A stretch of DNA of 64,000 bases from the NCBI GenBank assembly GCA_026122225.1, contig JANEZZ010002675.1:620001-684000 (forward strand), read 5' to 3'. This document shows positions 23,877 through 35,425 of this stretch, in pieces (the first letter of the stretch is position 1; each line of letters starts with the position of its first letter). The position numbers were made by a program, and so were the translations under genes. This stretch comes from Heloderma charlesbogerti. Lineage: Eukaryota > Chordata > Lepidosauria > Squamata > Helodermatidae. The notes beneath the pieces are model-generated. The model had not been told where the DNA came from and made no database searches. It worked only from the letters and a program-made list of their open reading frames with translations.

Positions 23877-26800
23877 CCCCTTCATGGATCACTGCCTTGT
23901 TGTGGCGAAGGGGCTTGCGTAACTCAGTGAAGCCATAAGCTACTCCATGCAGGGCCACCCAAGACGGACAGGTCATGGCGGAGACTTCTGACAAAATGTG
24001 GTCCACTGCAGAAGGAAATGGCAACCCACTCCAGTATCCTTGCCAAGAAAACCCCATGGAACGTATCACAAGGCTAAAAGTTATGCTACTGGAAGATGAG
24101 CCCCTCAGATCGGAAGGTGTCCAATATACTACTGGGGAAGAGCAGAGGGTATTTCCAAGTAGCGCCAGAAAGAGTGAAGCGGCTGGGCCAAAGCCGAAAG
24201 GACACTCAGCTGTGGATGTGTCTGGTGGTGAAAAGAAAATCTGATGCTGTAAAGAACAATATTGTTTAGGAACCTGGAACATAAGATCAATGAATCAAGG
24301 TAAGCTGGAGGTGGTCAAACATGAGATGGCAAGATTGAACATCGACATCTTGGGAATCAGCAAACTAAAATGGACAAGCATGGGCGAATTTAATTCAGGT
24401 CACCATTATATCTACTACGGTGGGCAAGAATCCCTTAGAAGAAATGGAGTAGCACTCATAGTCAATAAAAGGGTGGGAAAAGCAGTACTGGGGTACAATC
24501 TCAAAAATGACAGAATGATCTCAGTACGAATCCAAGGCAAACCATTCAACATCACAGTAATTCAAGTCTATGCCCCACCACTGAGGCCGAAGAAGCTGAG
24601 GTTGATTGGTTCTATGAAGACCTACAACACCTTCTAGAACTAACACCAAAAAAAGATGTCCTTTTCATCATAGGGGATTGGAATGCTAAAGTAGGAAGTC
24701 AAGAAATCACTGGGATAACAGGCAAGCATGGCCATGGTGTACAAAATGAAGCAGGACAAAGGGTAATAGAATTTTGCCAAGAGAACATGCTGATCATAGC
24801 AAACACTCTTTTCCAGCAGCACAAGAGGCAACTCTACACATGGACATCACCAGATGGTCAATATTGAAATCCGATTGATTATGTCCTTTGCAGCCAAAGA
24901 TGGAGAAGCTCTATACAGTCAGTAAAAACAAGACCTGGAGCTGACTGTGGCTCAGATCATGAGCTGCTTCTTGCAAAATTTCGGCTTAAATTGAAGAACG
25001 TAGGGAAAACCACTAAACCATTTAGGTATGACCTAAATCATATCCCTTATGAATATACAGTGGAGGTGAGGAATAGATTTCAGGGATTAGACCTGATAGA
25101 CAGAGTGCCTGAGGAACTATGGACAGAGATCCGTAACATTGTTCAGGAGGCAGCAACTCAATCCATCCCAAAGAAAAAGAAATGCAAGAAAGCAAAATGG
25201 CTGTCTGATGAGGCTTTACAAGTAGCTGAGGAAAGAAGGGAAGTGAAAAGCAAGGGAGAAAGGGGAAGATATATCCACCTGAATGCAGAGCTCCAGAGAA
25301 TAGCAAGGAGAGACAAGAAGGCCTTCTTAAATGAACAATGCAAAGAAATCGAGGAAAACAATAGAATGGGAAAGACTAGAGATCTTTTAAAGAAAATCGG
25401 AGATCTCAAGGGAACATTTTGTGCAAAGATGGGCATTAGAAGGACAAAGAAGGCAGGGACCTAACACAAGCAGATGAGATTAAGAGGTGGAAAGGATACA
25501 CAGAAGAGGTGGAAAGAATATACAGGAAAGATCCTAATGTCCCTGATAGCCATGATAGTGCAGTCACTGAACTTGAGCCAGACATCCTAGAGAGTGAAGT
25601 CAAGTGGGCCTTAGGAAGCATTACTAACAACAAAGCTAGCAGAGATGACAGTATTCCAGCTGAGCTATTTAAAATCCTAAAAGATGATGCTGTTAAAGTG
25701 CTACACTAAATATGCCAACAAATTTGGAACACTCAACAGTAGCCACAAGACTGGAAAAGATCAGTTTATATTCCAATTCCAAAGAAGGGCAATGCCAAAG
25801 AGTGTTCAGACTACCGTACAATTGCGCTCATTTCACATGCCAGCAAGGTGATGCTCAAAATCCTACAAGCTAGGCTTCAGCAGTATGCGAACCGAGAACT
25901 ACCAGAAGTACAAGCTGGGTTCTGAAGAGGCAGAGGAACTAGAGATCAAATCGCCAACATTCGCTGGATCATGGAGAAAGCAAGAGAATTCCAGAAAAAT
26001 GTCTATTTCTGCTTAATTGACTACGCTAAAGCCTTTGATTGTGTGGATCACAACAAACTGTGGCAAATTCTGAAAGAGATGGGAGTACCAGACCACCTTA
26101 CCTGTCTCCTGAGAACCCTGTACGAGGGTCAAGAAGCAACAGTAAGAACCAGACATGGAACAACCGATTGGTTCAAAATTGGGAAAGGAGTACGACAAGG
26201 CTTATTTAACTTATATGCAGAGTACATCACGAGAAACGCCGGGTTGGATGAATCACAGCTTGGAATTAAGATTGCCGGGAGAATTATCAACAACCTCAGG
26301 TACGCGGACGATACCACCCTAATGGCAGGAAGAGAAGAGGATCTAAAGAGCCTCTTGCTGAGGGTGAAAGTGGAGAGTGCAAAAGCTGGTTTGAAACTCA
26401 ACATTAAAAAAACAAAGATCATGGCATCTGGCCCCATCACTTCCTGGCATATAGAAGGGGAAGAAATGGAAGCAGTGACAGATTTTATTTTCTTGGGCTC
26501 CAAGATCACCACAGACGGTGACTGTAGCCATGAAATTAAAAGACGCTTGCTCTTTGGGAGGAAAGCTATGGCAAACCTAGACAGCATAGTAAGAAGCAGA
26601 GACATCACCTTGCCGACAAAGGTCCATATAATCAAAGCTATGGTTTTCCCAGTAGTAATGTATGGCTGTGAGAGCTGGACTATAAGGAAGGCTGAGTGCC
26701 GAAGAATGGATGCTTTCAAACTGTGGTGCTGGAGAAGACTCTTACGAGTCCCCTGGACCGCAAGGAGGTCAAATCAGTCCATCCTAAAGGAAATCAACCC

Positions 26801-27082
26801 TGACTGCTCATTGGAAGGACAGATACTGAAGCTGAAGCTGAAATATTTTGGCCACCTAATGCGAAGAGAAAACTCCGTGGAAAAGACCCTGATGCTGGGA
26901 AAGATTGAAGGCAAAAGGAGAAGGGGACGGCAGAGGATGAGATGGCTAGATAGCATCACCGATGCAATGAACATGAACTTGAGCACACTCCGGGAGAGAG
27001 TGGAGGACAGGAAGGCCTGGCGTGCATTGTTCCATGGGGTCACGAAGAGTCGGACATGACTTAACGACTGAACAACAACAAC
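23877..27082 (+). mobile_element. BovB (RTE-clade) LINE copy 2, near full length
   Basis: It begins CCCCTTCATGGATCACTGCC, the same 5' end as copy 3, and ends in CTTAACGACTGAACAACAAC AAC-type repeats. Its 3206 bp compare with 3224 bp for copy 3. An imperfect duplication (AAGATTTT at 23869-23876, AAGATTAT at 27083-27090) flanks it, supporting a full-length insertion. Its many frame breaks make it visibly older than copy 3. Confidence 0.92.
23975..27059 (+). pseudogene. BovB ORF remnant (endonuclease + reverse transcriptase)
   Basis: Open pieces lie at 23975-24244, 24290-24637, 24991-25464, 25509-25709 and 25971-27059, separated by stops and frameshifts. The first pieces hold the apurinic/apyrimidinic-type endonuclease (NIDILGISKLKWTS; the expected glutamate of the SELKWT motif reads lysine). 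The last holds the reverse transcriptase with motif A (LIDYAKAFDCVDH) and YADD (26301-26312). A TGA at 25923-25925 replaces arginine in the AGF-R-RGRG segment, as in copy 1. Eighteen bases are missing near 26200, removing six residues before FNLYAEY. It is non-functional. Confidence 0.88.
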
Positions 27083-27506
27083 AAGATTATTTAACTGGAA
27101 AGGGTTGACATAGCAAAATAGGCTTTTAACAAAAATAATAGCTCTCAGTAGTTTTTAAAGCTGAAGCTTTTTAAGTTAATGTACATTGAACACAGAAAGA
27201 CATCCGTTATGCAGCAATCTTACGTCCTTGGAAGGGTGTCCCAGGGGTGACAGGATATAGTTGAACTTTTTCTCTGCCCATTGAGAGGGAGGCTCATGGG
27301 CAGAGAAAGATGTCTGACCTGGGAACCCTCCTGTGTGTCACAGTGGGAAGGTCTGCGAGACTCTTCTCTGTTGTCAAAACTCTGATGGCAGAGGTGGCAA
27401 AAGGCAGGCATTCTTGGGGGTGGGGACAGATTGAGATGGCTTTGGATCTACATCCCATTCCCCGACCATGTTCCCAGGATGGGGGAAAACTATAGCCCTG
27501 TTGAGG

Positions 27507-28034
27507 GTTCCTGTTAAGGGCTCCTTGGAGGCCGCTCTTAGTCTAATCCAGTAGCCAAGTCCAGACACAGATAAAGGGATTCCTTTCAAAGCTTTATTCT
27601 TCTTTTACAACTTAACAACTCTACCGTTAGCAACTAGATCTGAGCAGCTGAGTACCTATGCCCTAAGTTGGAACAGTTGGTCCCCGTTTGAAAGGGAATT
27701 ACTGCCAGACCCCTGAACTTAAGGACTAGGGAGAGTCCCTCCCTTTTCCCTTGGATCCTCTGGGCGCAGCCGTTGTTTGCGCGCCAACCGGGCACTGCGC
27801 CTCCTTTCTGCGCCCTCCAGTTGGTGCCACTCTCTGCGTCGGCGTCGCACATCCATCAAGTCTGCTTCCCACGCTCTGTCAGTCCCTGGACTGCTATCTA
27901 AGCTAGGAATGCTGGTGGGAGGAATCTCCATCAGCTGTTGGCCCTGGGAAAGAGGAGCGCCCTGAGGACTGCTCTTCCTCAGAATCAGAACTACTCTGGG
28001 ATTCTATGGGCTCAGTGTCCACCCTGACAGTTCC
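27507..28034 (-). mobile_element. Solo LTR, copy c, with 5-bp target duplication
   Basis: The LTR proper is 27512-28029 (518 bp). Read on the minus strand it begins TGTCAGGG and ends CCTTAACA, giving the TG...CA termini of LTR elements. GTTCC occurs on both sides (27507-27511 and 28030-28034). It is alignable through most of its length with the solo LTRs at 41537 and 48548: GCAGTTCTGATTCTGAGGA, the Arg-rich stretch, CGGGGACCAACTG-type text, and AAAGCTTTGAAAGGAATCCC near the end. The 5-bp duplication favours Ty3/gypsy but does not exclude an endogenous retrovirus group. Confidence 0.88.
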
Positions 28035-28348
28035 CAACTGCACAATTGTATTTGTCTTATCAGGGTTCGTGATTGCATGGAGAGTTCTCCTCGCGTTTAA
28101 GCGAACACGAGTAGAACTCCCTTTCAGACCATGCTGATTCAAGATCTGAACTAAGGTGGGTGGGACTAGTGCACCCGGAGATGTAGGGGGTGGGATCAGT
28201 GTGCATGGAGCTGACCCTGTACCCACTTAAGCCCTCACATGTTTGCCTGAACAGGGCTAATGCCTGCCTTGGATCTCACATAGTTTATTTCCCTCCCATT
28301 GGGAGAAAAGGGAAGGAAAAGGTCAAAGAAAAGAAAAGAAAAAGAAAA

Positions 28349-28378
28349 GGAAGGAAGGAAGGAAGGAAGGAAGGAAGA
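28349..28378. repeat. (GGAA)n microsatellite
   Basis: About seven GGAA units at the end of an A/G-rich tract starting near 28310. Confidence 0.9.
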
Positions 28379-28399
28379 GGCCATAAAAGGGCATAAGTG

Positions 28400-28863
28400 G
28401 CGTAGAACCTCAATATTTGAGGGAGCACCTCCCCCTATATATGCCTGCCCAAGGACTGAGATCTGTTAGAAAGGCCCGCCTCTGCATCCCACCAGTGCGA
28501 GCCATACACTGTGGTGGGATGTGGGAGAGGGCCTTCTCTGCTGTGGAACCCTGGTTGTGGAATGCCCTCCCCTTGGAGGCCCAATTGGCACGTACATTGG
28601 TTTCATTTCAGTGCCAAGTAAAAACATGGCTTTTTACCAAAGCCTTTGAGGGCTAAATGCATTCCCTAAAGTAGCATACTGTTTTAACGGTATTATTGTT
28701 TTTTATTTTAATTGGTATTAGCTTGTTTAGTGGTTTAATATGTTTTAGCTGTTTAAATTATTTATTGTTTTATACTATTTAAATTGATTTTATCTGTACA
28801 CCACCCTGGTATCTTAATGATATAGGGCAGGATACAAATGTTTTAAATAAAATAATAAATAAA
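28400..28863 (+). mobile_element. L2/CR1-group LINE 3' end
   Basis: An open frame at 28417-28656 encodes a fragment with MWERAFSAVEPWLWNALPLE and VSFQCQVKTWLFTKAFEG, the C-terminal tail of an L2-like LINE ORF2. A T-rich 3' region then leads to CACCCTGGTATCTTAATGAT and the AAATAAAATAATAAATAAAAG tail. It is 5'-truncated, like most LINE copies. Confidence 0.7.
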
Positions 28864-29227
28864 AGTCCAAAAGAAAAGGAGAAATTCTGCCCTGCATGAG
28901 CCCAGCAGTTCACAGGAAGGGGTGGTTCAGCCGTCACGGATACTCCCTCTCCTGCCCCTCCCATGGAGTTAAATGGCATGTGTATGGCGTTTTCCCTGTA
29001 CCAAATACTGTCCTCCTAAGGAAGAGGTTTATTTATCTGTCTAAGCAGTATGAATGCCTCACCTACTTCTGACATGAACTGTATAGAATGTGGTTACAAT
29101 ATTAATCAAGTAATGACCTTCTACCAGTATATAAATAAAGTCAGTTTGGAACTGTTTTTTATTCCCCTAATTTCTCCATGAGGTGGATGGTCCATCAAGA
29201 AACTCATTCTTTTGAGCAATGAATCTA

Positions 29228-29519
29228 TACTTGTAGCAAAACTGGCCCAGGACATTTTGCTGCCTGAGGCAAAGAACAAAAAAGCACCCTCTCCTACTCG
29301 ATGTACAAAAGCCAAGTGGACTGACAGTTGAATCTTTCTTCAATGGGGACAATGGGGAAGCATCCTCCACTGCATCTGAAGGCAGCAGGCTAGCTAGGCG
29401 GTGGGGGGCAAAGCAAGCCACATGGTACATAGCTCTCTTCCAACACCTTGCTGTCACCTCCCAGCATCTGCTGCCTGAGGCAACCGCCTCACTTTGTCCA
29501 ATTGCAGGACCGGCCCTGG
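29228..29519. repeat. hAT-like dispersed repeat (GCCTGAGG... family)
   Basis: It starts CTGGCCCAGGACATTTTGCT-GCCTGAGGC and ends CTGCCTGAGGCAACCGCCTC ... AGGACCGGCCCTGG, so the ends are roughly inverted. The interior matches 2115-2465. It is probably a non-autonomous hAT-type element; no clear 8-bp duplication was seen. Confidence 0.45.
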
Positions 29520-29829
29520 CTTGTGCCTGGAAATTGGGAGCTAGTTCTCAGGGAAGTATAGAAACTAAATCTGGATTACACCACTTCAAAGTATAAGTAT
29601 CACATGATTTAATATTCCTCTGTATATTAAAAAAAAAAGCTCCTTGCACATAGAAAATTAGATTTAAGGATGAAGGCTGAACTAGAACCATTTGCCCTGT
29701 GATCCATTCAATAACTCACCAGTAGTACAACTAGATGCCGGCTTATTACCACAGTGAAAACTAGGCTAATGTCTCTGTATGTTCCTCTCTCTTTGAGATC
29801 AAATGGAGCAGGTTTCTCATGTGCCCATC

Positions 29830-30112
29830 TCTGTCCTAGGCACTTCTGGCAGGAACATGGGAGGGGGTCTTCTCTGTAGGATGCCTAGGTTGTAGAACTT
29901 CCTACCCTAGGATATCTATCTGGCTCCATCCTCACTTCTTATTGCCACCTTCTTAAGACCTATTTATCTAGGCTGGCTTCTGTCATTTTAATCTGCTCTC
30001 TGTGTTCCTATTTGTTTGTGTTTGGATTATACAATGCTGCTTAAATCGTTTGGATTGTTTTAATATTTATTCTTACAAATAAATATATATTTAAATATAA
30101 ATATAAACATTA
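29830..30112 (+). repeat. L2/CR1-group LINE 3' end
   Basis: GGAACATGGGAGGGGGTCTTCTCTGTAGGAT, TTGTAGAACTTCCTACCC and CTTCTTAAGACCTATTTATCTAGGCTGG follow the order of L2-like C-terminal and 3' non-coding sequence. A run of AAATAAATATATATTTAAATATA closes it. Confidence 0.5.
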
Positions 30113-30224
30113 CAAAATTAATACATGATGCTTGAAACAAAAGTGGGAAGGCATCAAATCACAAGGCAAGGAAGCTTGCACAGTATGGAGATATCAAGGA
30201 GCTTCCTTCGGCTTATACAACCAA

Positions 30225-30293
30225 AGTATGGGGCTTGGACTTGATGGTCTTATAGGCCCCTTCCAACCCTACTATTCTACTATTCTATGATAC
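30225..30293 (+). repeat. CR1 LINE 3' terminus
   Basis: GGGGCTTGGACTTGATGGTC, TTATAGGCCCCTTCCAACCC, then TACTATTCTACTATTCTATGATAC. The terminal ATTCTATGAT-type octamer repeat is diagnostic of CR1. Confidence 0.75.
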
Positions 30294-30465
30294 AGCCATG
30301 GATCATGGATACAACCCATAGAGGCTTTCATTTTCCACTCTCATTGCTTACTGACTGGCTAACCGACTTTAGGGTGGTCCTGCCTTGAATTGCAAGTTGT
30401 TCAAGAGACATAAAACAGTCACTAAGATTCTTATATCCTTCATGAAATCTATACATTCATTATCA

Positions 30466-30590
30466 CAGAATCATAGAGTTGGAAGGGGCCATTTAGGCCA
30501 TCGAGTCCAACCCCCTGCTCAGTGCAGGAATCCAGTTTAAAGCATCCCTGACAGATGGCTGTCCAGTCTCTGCTATCACGCTTCAGAAAT
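30466..30590 (-). repeat. CR1 LINE 3' terminus
   Basis: ATCACAGAATCATAGAGTTGG, AAGGGGCCATTTAGGCCATC, GAGTCCAACCCCCTGCTCAG and CATCCCTGACAGATGGCTGTCCAGTCTCT are the reverse complement of a CR1 3' untranslated end. Confidence 0.8.
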
Positions 30591-31654
30591 TTTGTACAGA
30601 CTAACACACAGGCATTCTATACCTTGGCTTTTATTCCTACTAATTAGCAACAGCTTCCACTGTTTACATTAACATCTCATTACTTTGTCTCATTTCGGTG
30701 ATGACCAAACCACTGTATAATATCACACCAGAATTGGCACTAATCTCATCAGATACGCATCCCTTCAGATATGGCATCCATTGAAACCCCTACAAAACTA
30801 TGGAAACCCAGTGCTGGTAAATTGACAGCCATGAGATAAAAACTGGCCTTGAGTTGGAAAAGCATATTCTAGATCCCTACAGTTTAAAATCCATGTTTTT
30901 AAAATAAGGCATCAGAACAAATGGGTATAATGCCATAACTCTTAACATATGTTTTAGTTCCCACCTCTGCTCCTTTTTTCATCTGGCAAAAGCTGACACT
31001 GGCTTGTTAGGTTTATGAAAGCTTTGAAATCTTTGTTCACAATCATTTTCAGCTCAGAACTGTGCTTCATGCTGTGGCAGGAGAGAAAACATTGGAAGAT
31101 CTGTCTCGATGAGTTGGAAGAACAGAGATGAGCACTTTGTAATCTGAGATTAGTGGATAAAGAAGACTAGAGGAAAAACACATTTCCTGTTAAAGAAAAA
31201 TTACCCACTTAGCGTTAATGCAAGGCAGCTCACTGAGGCAGTGTGGAAACTGGGATTAGGAACCAGGGTGTGCATCGAATGAAAAGGAAGTGTATGTATT
31301 GGCTCTCAGTAACCTTCAGGTGATTCGCTGATTCTTTAGGGAGGGGCAACAGAGAGCTGACAGATAGAAGCTTTGTTTCCCCTTTATACACATTTGTTCC
31401 TTTTGTTGTTCTGTAGTCTCTGCTAAACAGGTTTTGTCGGCTTTGGGAATATGTCTGCAGACCACTAGCATCAATATCTCAGTAATGACACCTTCAACAC
31501 TAACACCACTAACACCATCTCCAGCCCAAGGAGGAGGCAGAAGGAAGCTTGTGCTGCAGTCAAATGCCTGAGCTATGCATGTGTCTATAAATAAAACAGT
31601 TGTCATAAAATTGGATGTCCACACAAAGGAAAGCTTATTTAAGCAACTCTGTAA
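30591..31654. other. Unique intergenic DNA, nothing recognised
   Basis: No gene or repeat family identified. Confidence 0.4.
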
Positions 31655-31775
31655 CTCGGCCTTCCCAAACTTGGTGCCCTCCAGATGTATTTACAACAGT
31701 TCCCAGAATCCCTCAGCCAGCATAGTTGCCCTACATATGTGTTGGAGTACAGAAGGCTGGGAAAGGTGGCTCTAA
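31655..31775. repeat. ACAACTCCCAT palindromic repeat, decayed
   Basis: CGGCCTTCCCAAACTTGGTG, CCCTCCAGATGTATTTACAA, CAGTTCCCAGAATCCCTCAGCCAGCATAG and ATGTGTTGGAGTACAGAAGGCTGGGAAAG follow the family order with many substitutions. Confidence 0.55.
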
Positions 31776-32094
31776 CTGATTACTGTTTTCCGAAGTTGTA
31801 CTGCTACTTCATGGAAAGCCTTGGATGTTTGTTCTGTGTTGAGGGGTGGGGGTGCCAGTTCTAGCAAACATCTTTGTGGAAATGTGTAAGATGAGCATTG
31901 TGTGAGCATCAACAGAGATCATGTAAGTCTTATTAACATCTCTATAGCACTGAACGTTAATGCAGCCTTGGCTTGTCCTGGCCTGCTTCTTTCTAGGCCG
32001 CTTCACCCTTCCTTCTCACTTACTGATCAAAATAGAATCCTGCTCCACAGTGAGCAGGAAAGAGACCGTGGGAGGAATAGTTCGGCTAGAGAGC

Positions 32095-32137
32095 TTCGGC
32101 TATTGGGCGGTATAGAAATGAAATAAATAAATAAATA
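32095..32137 (+). repeat. SINE/LINE 3' tail
   Basis: TTGGGCGGTATAGAAATGAA followed by (ATAA)n is the stereotyped tail of tRNA-derived SINEs and their L2-like partner LINEs. Confidence 0.55.
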
Positions 32138-32189
32138 GTTGGGAGAAGTCATAGTTATGGATGTGTTAAAGCAGAGCCAGTAACTAGTT

Positions 32190-32562
32190 CCAGGTTTAGG
32201 AGGGCCCTTGGGTAAGATGTTCTAAATGGTGTTCTCCTTCCCTTGAATAAGACCTCCTCGTCCTTACTGGTGTTCCTACTGCCAATTTGATAAGTCATAG
32301 AGTCATAGAATAGTAGGGTTGGAAGCGGCCTACAAGGTCATCGAGCCTCTCTGGGCCCAGAGAGAAAGAGGACAAAGTATGTGGAGATTGCTTCTCTTTC
32401 TCTTTGCTCCTCTCACTGCTCACTAGCTCAGAGATGGCAGGTGAATAGATAGAAGCAGCAGTAATAGGAAGTTTCAGAGATTACCAGCGGGGGCCCTGTT
32501 TACATGTGGGCCTTGGCAGGTGCCCAACACTGCAGACCCCTTATGCTGGTCTTGTGTTAAAG
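32190..32562. repeat. Unclassified dispersed repeat carrying a CR1 insert
   Basis: It aligns with 43530-43868 (CCTTGGGTAAGATG, CTTCCCTTGAATAAGA, CAGAGAGAAAGAGGACAAAGT, CACTAGCTCAGAGA, GGGGCCCTGTTTACATGTGG and the end CTTGTGT). At 32297-32348 it contains AGTCATAGAATAGTAGGGTTGG-AAGCGGCC, a CR1 3' end that is absent from the other copy. The CR1 piece therefore inserted into the older repeat. Confidence 0.6.
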
Positions 32563-33259
32563 AGACATGAATGAACTGCAGGTTGCAACTTCATAACTCT
32601 AGTGAGATTGCCCCTTCCTGAAGAGAAGATCTGAATATTCTGTCACCTAACCATGTGCTTGCATTGTTCCCTTCTCCATCCATATCCTGAGGATGACATG
32701 GCACTTTGAAGCTCCCCAGGTCTTGTGTACGTAGTCATCTGAAGAAATATGCAATGTAGACTTATGCCACAGTAAATCTGTTAGCGTTTGTAATGCGAGA
32801 TAACCATTGTCATTTTGCTGAAGCAGATCAACATGCCTTTTCTTCTGGAACTCATTTAGGGATGGCAATAGCTGAACTCTTGTCAGACTGATTTGCTGAT
32901 ATATTCTAGGATAAAACACAAAGAGTCACAGAGAGTCAAGTACTCTCAGCAAGAACAGGGACTCCTGTCATGGTTGGTCTCTATTTCATTCTGGGATAAG
33001 TAATCACAAAAACAATAGGAAGGTTTTTGTCCCCAGTGACCAGTAAAATAGTGGAATACAGTATTCTGAAAATAGCCCATGAGAGTCAACAAGGGTGTGT
33101 GAATAAAAATAAATAAATAGAACTTTGTTATGACAAAATGGGTCCAGAGTGTTATTTGGATATTGCTATTAAGTGACCACATTGGTTTTCACTCCATTAT
33201 GTACATACCAGGTAATCTTTGATAAAGTAATTGAGATCAGATATTCTTCCTTTCTTCCT

Positions 33260-33360
33260 TTCTTATAATTATTTATATCCTACCTTTCAGGACAGAAATC
33301 ATTCCAAGTTGGCTTATAAGTAACTTATATAAAGGTGAATTAATCAAATCTTAATACACA
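33260..33360 (-). repeat. LINE 3'-tail fragment
   Basis: ATTTATATCCTACCTTTCAG ... TTCCAAGTTGGCTTATAAG ... ATAACTTATATAAA-like text is a reverse-strand LINE/SINE tail. Confidence 0.4.
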
Positions 33361-33496
33361 ATATTGAAATATAACAACCCATAAGGATCTTTCCCATAGG
33401 ACAGTTGGTGCTAATAGCCCAGGGAGTCGGGGGGAGAGAAGAGTGCTGCTGGAGCAGGCACCTGAGGTCATCTTCACCTTCCTCTCTCTCTCCGTT

Positions 33497-33712
33497 AAGA
33501 ACATAAGAATGGCTTTGTTGGATCAGACCAATGTCCAGCAACACCAGCATTCTGTTTCCAATACCAATTAAGTTGCATGAAGGTGATGGGCATTTTTGTT
33601 CCTCAGCATCTTGTGTATAGAGGTATACTGCCTTTGAACATGGAGGTTGCATTTACTTATCATATCTAGCAATTGGAGATAGTCCGCTATCCTTCATTAA
33701 TTTGTTGAAGCC
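33497..33712 (-). repeat. CR1/L3-group LINE 3' fragment
   Basis: AAGAACATAAGAATGGCTTTGTTGGATCAGACCAATG-type start, CCAGCATTCTGTTTCCAATAC, GTATACTGCCTTTGAACATGG and TAGCAATTGGAGATAGTCCG. It is in the same orientation as the other four copies. Confidence 0.55.
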
Positions 33713-33724
33713 TCTACATATTAC

Positions 33725-33845
33725 ACAGTTGATGCAATGTTCTACAGTTGATGCAATATTCTATGCCTAGCACTGATGTGGCCAAGCCACCTTGAGTGCC
33801 ATGTTTTGGTAGAAAGGTGGGGTACAAATAAAATAAAATAAAACA
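33725..33845 (+). repeat. 19-bp tandem duplication and SINE/LINE tail
   Basis: ACAGTTGATGCAATGTTCT (33725-33743) is followed at once by ACAGTTGATGCAATATTCT (33744-33762), one base different. GCCACCTTGAGTGCCATGTT ... GTGGGGTACAAATAAAATAAAATAAAA, a SINE/LINE 3' tail, follows. Confidence 0.6.
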
Positions 33846-34800
33846 ATCCTGGCTCCCTGGTAGATGCTGTGGGTGTGAAATGCATGCTTTTTGCAAACGT
33901 GTTCTTTGCATACATAATTATTACATTTCTGTGTATATGCGTAAAAATTTTTAGATGTTTCCGTCAAAAACCCTAATGTGTGAAGCAGCCTTCCCCCCAC
34001 CCCATGAGGAACACTGGCTTCTCCAGGTAGAGAGACTCATGGTTTAGATGGTCTGTTAGTCACCTGTGCAAAGCTCCTGCAAATTCTCAGCTCTGACTGG
34101 ATTGGGTTAAATTGCTCAGCCCTTATTCACACACACACTTCTGTTGGCATTTTCAGTGGGAGTTTTCCTGTATGAGTAGCGAGCAAAAACGGATTTGTGA
34201 TTCATCCTCATGTGTTTTTATTTGAAAGTGCCTTCCATGAAAAAAAGAAAGCATAGATGGATAGGAATTTCCCCCTCCCTGCAGCCCCCCCCCCCGTGTA
34301 ACTTCTCCTGCATCCTTACAGTTAGCTGAGAGACCCACTGTGCTGCCGCAGAGCTACTACAGATTGCGCTTTGTACTGAAGCAGAGGCAAAAGAGTTTCC
34401 TGCCAGTCACTTGAGTTGAAGCCACGCCTCTTTTGCAGAGATATTTTGTTTCTGATTTGAGCAGGGAGGACCAATCAGGGGGCCCGCACTGTTTTTACTG
34501 TACTGTCAGATTGCAACCTTCTCCCGCTCCTACTAATCCGGGTAGCCTTCTTTGGTGTAGTCCACAGCAGGCTGCCTTTACTCACACACATCTGCTCTTT
34601 CACACATAAACGCACGCCCTGCTAGCCATTCAGCTCTGAAACCTGTTTCCCTGCTGATGTTTGAAATGAGGCGGACGCTGCTCTGCCTCCAGCTTTGACA
34701 GCAGAATTCTCATACTAGGGCTTCGTGAGCAGCAGCACTGGGGAGATTCTTTTCCACCAGCAGTCTTACAATGTAAATGTCATCCATGGACGTTTCTCCC
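33846..34800. promoter_or_regulatory. Probable NAV2 upstream/promoter region
   Basis: This is repeat-poor sequence immediately upstream of the NAV2 leader. A CCAATCAGG motif (CCAAT-box type) lies at about 34471-34479. No convincing TATA box was assigned and the transcription start is not determined. The assignment rests only on position and lack of repeats. Confidence 0.3.
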
Positions 34801-35425
34801 AGCAACGTTGCTCCTGTTCACAGATATTAAGATTAAGGAGCTTGGATTCTTTAAGGCTCGTATCCAAGGGCATCGGCTGTTAACATACTGAGCTACATCT
34901 GCTTCTTGGCTAAGACTGAAGAAAGACATCTTAAGCCTGGAAATCCTGCCTGTGCTTGCTCTCTAGCACACACACACACGGAGGCAACACAAGAAGCATA
35001 TACTGCAGCAGGTTCTTTTTTTCTCTCTCTTCTGCATTCCAAAAGGCTGCTTCACTTTCTCAGTTCCAGTGACAAGATAATGAAGTAAAAGTCTCCCATC
35101 TCCAAGAAAGAAAATTACAGGAATCGGCTACTGAGAAGAATCAGCAAGTTAAACAGCAGCAGAGGAGAAGGAGGAGGAACACTGATAGAATTAACAGCAA
35201 CAAAAATAAAAGGAAACAGGTGGAAGGCTGTGCCATGCTTGTGAGCACTAGATCAAGCTTTTAAAGTGGGGGATTTTTTTCTCCCTTGTTTTTCTCTGCT
35301 TTTGTGTGTCTCTGTGTGTGTATAATTCAGCAGTACCAGCTGCCTCTAGCCTCCTTCCCCGGCTGCTGCTCATTGCTCGGTCCTGTTGCTGACAGAAAGG
35401 TGTTAACAAAGCAGAACGAGAAAAA
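34801..35425 (+). other. NAV2: NAV2 5' leader region (start undetermined)
   Basis: The sequence before the NAV2 start codon is repeat-free, with purine-rich and CT-rich blocks. The in-frame TGA at 35390-35392 has no in-frame ATG between it and 35426, which supports 35426 as the start if transcription begins upstream. A short upstream open frame, ATG at 35235 to TAA at 35264 (9 codons), could affect translation. The 5' boundary is a guess. Confidence 0.5.
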
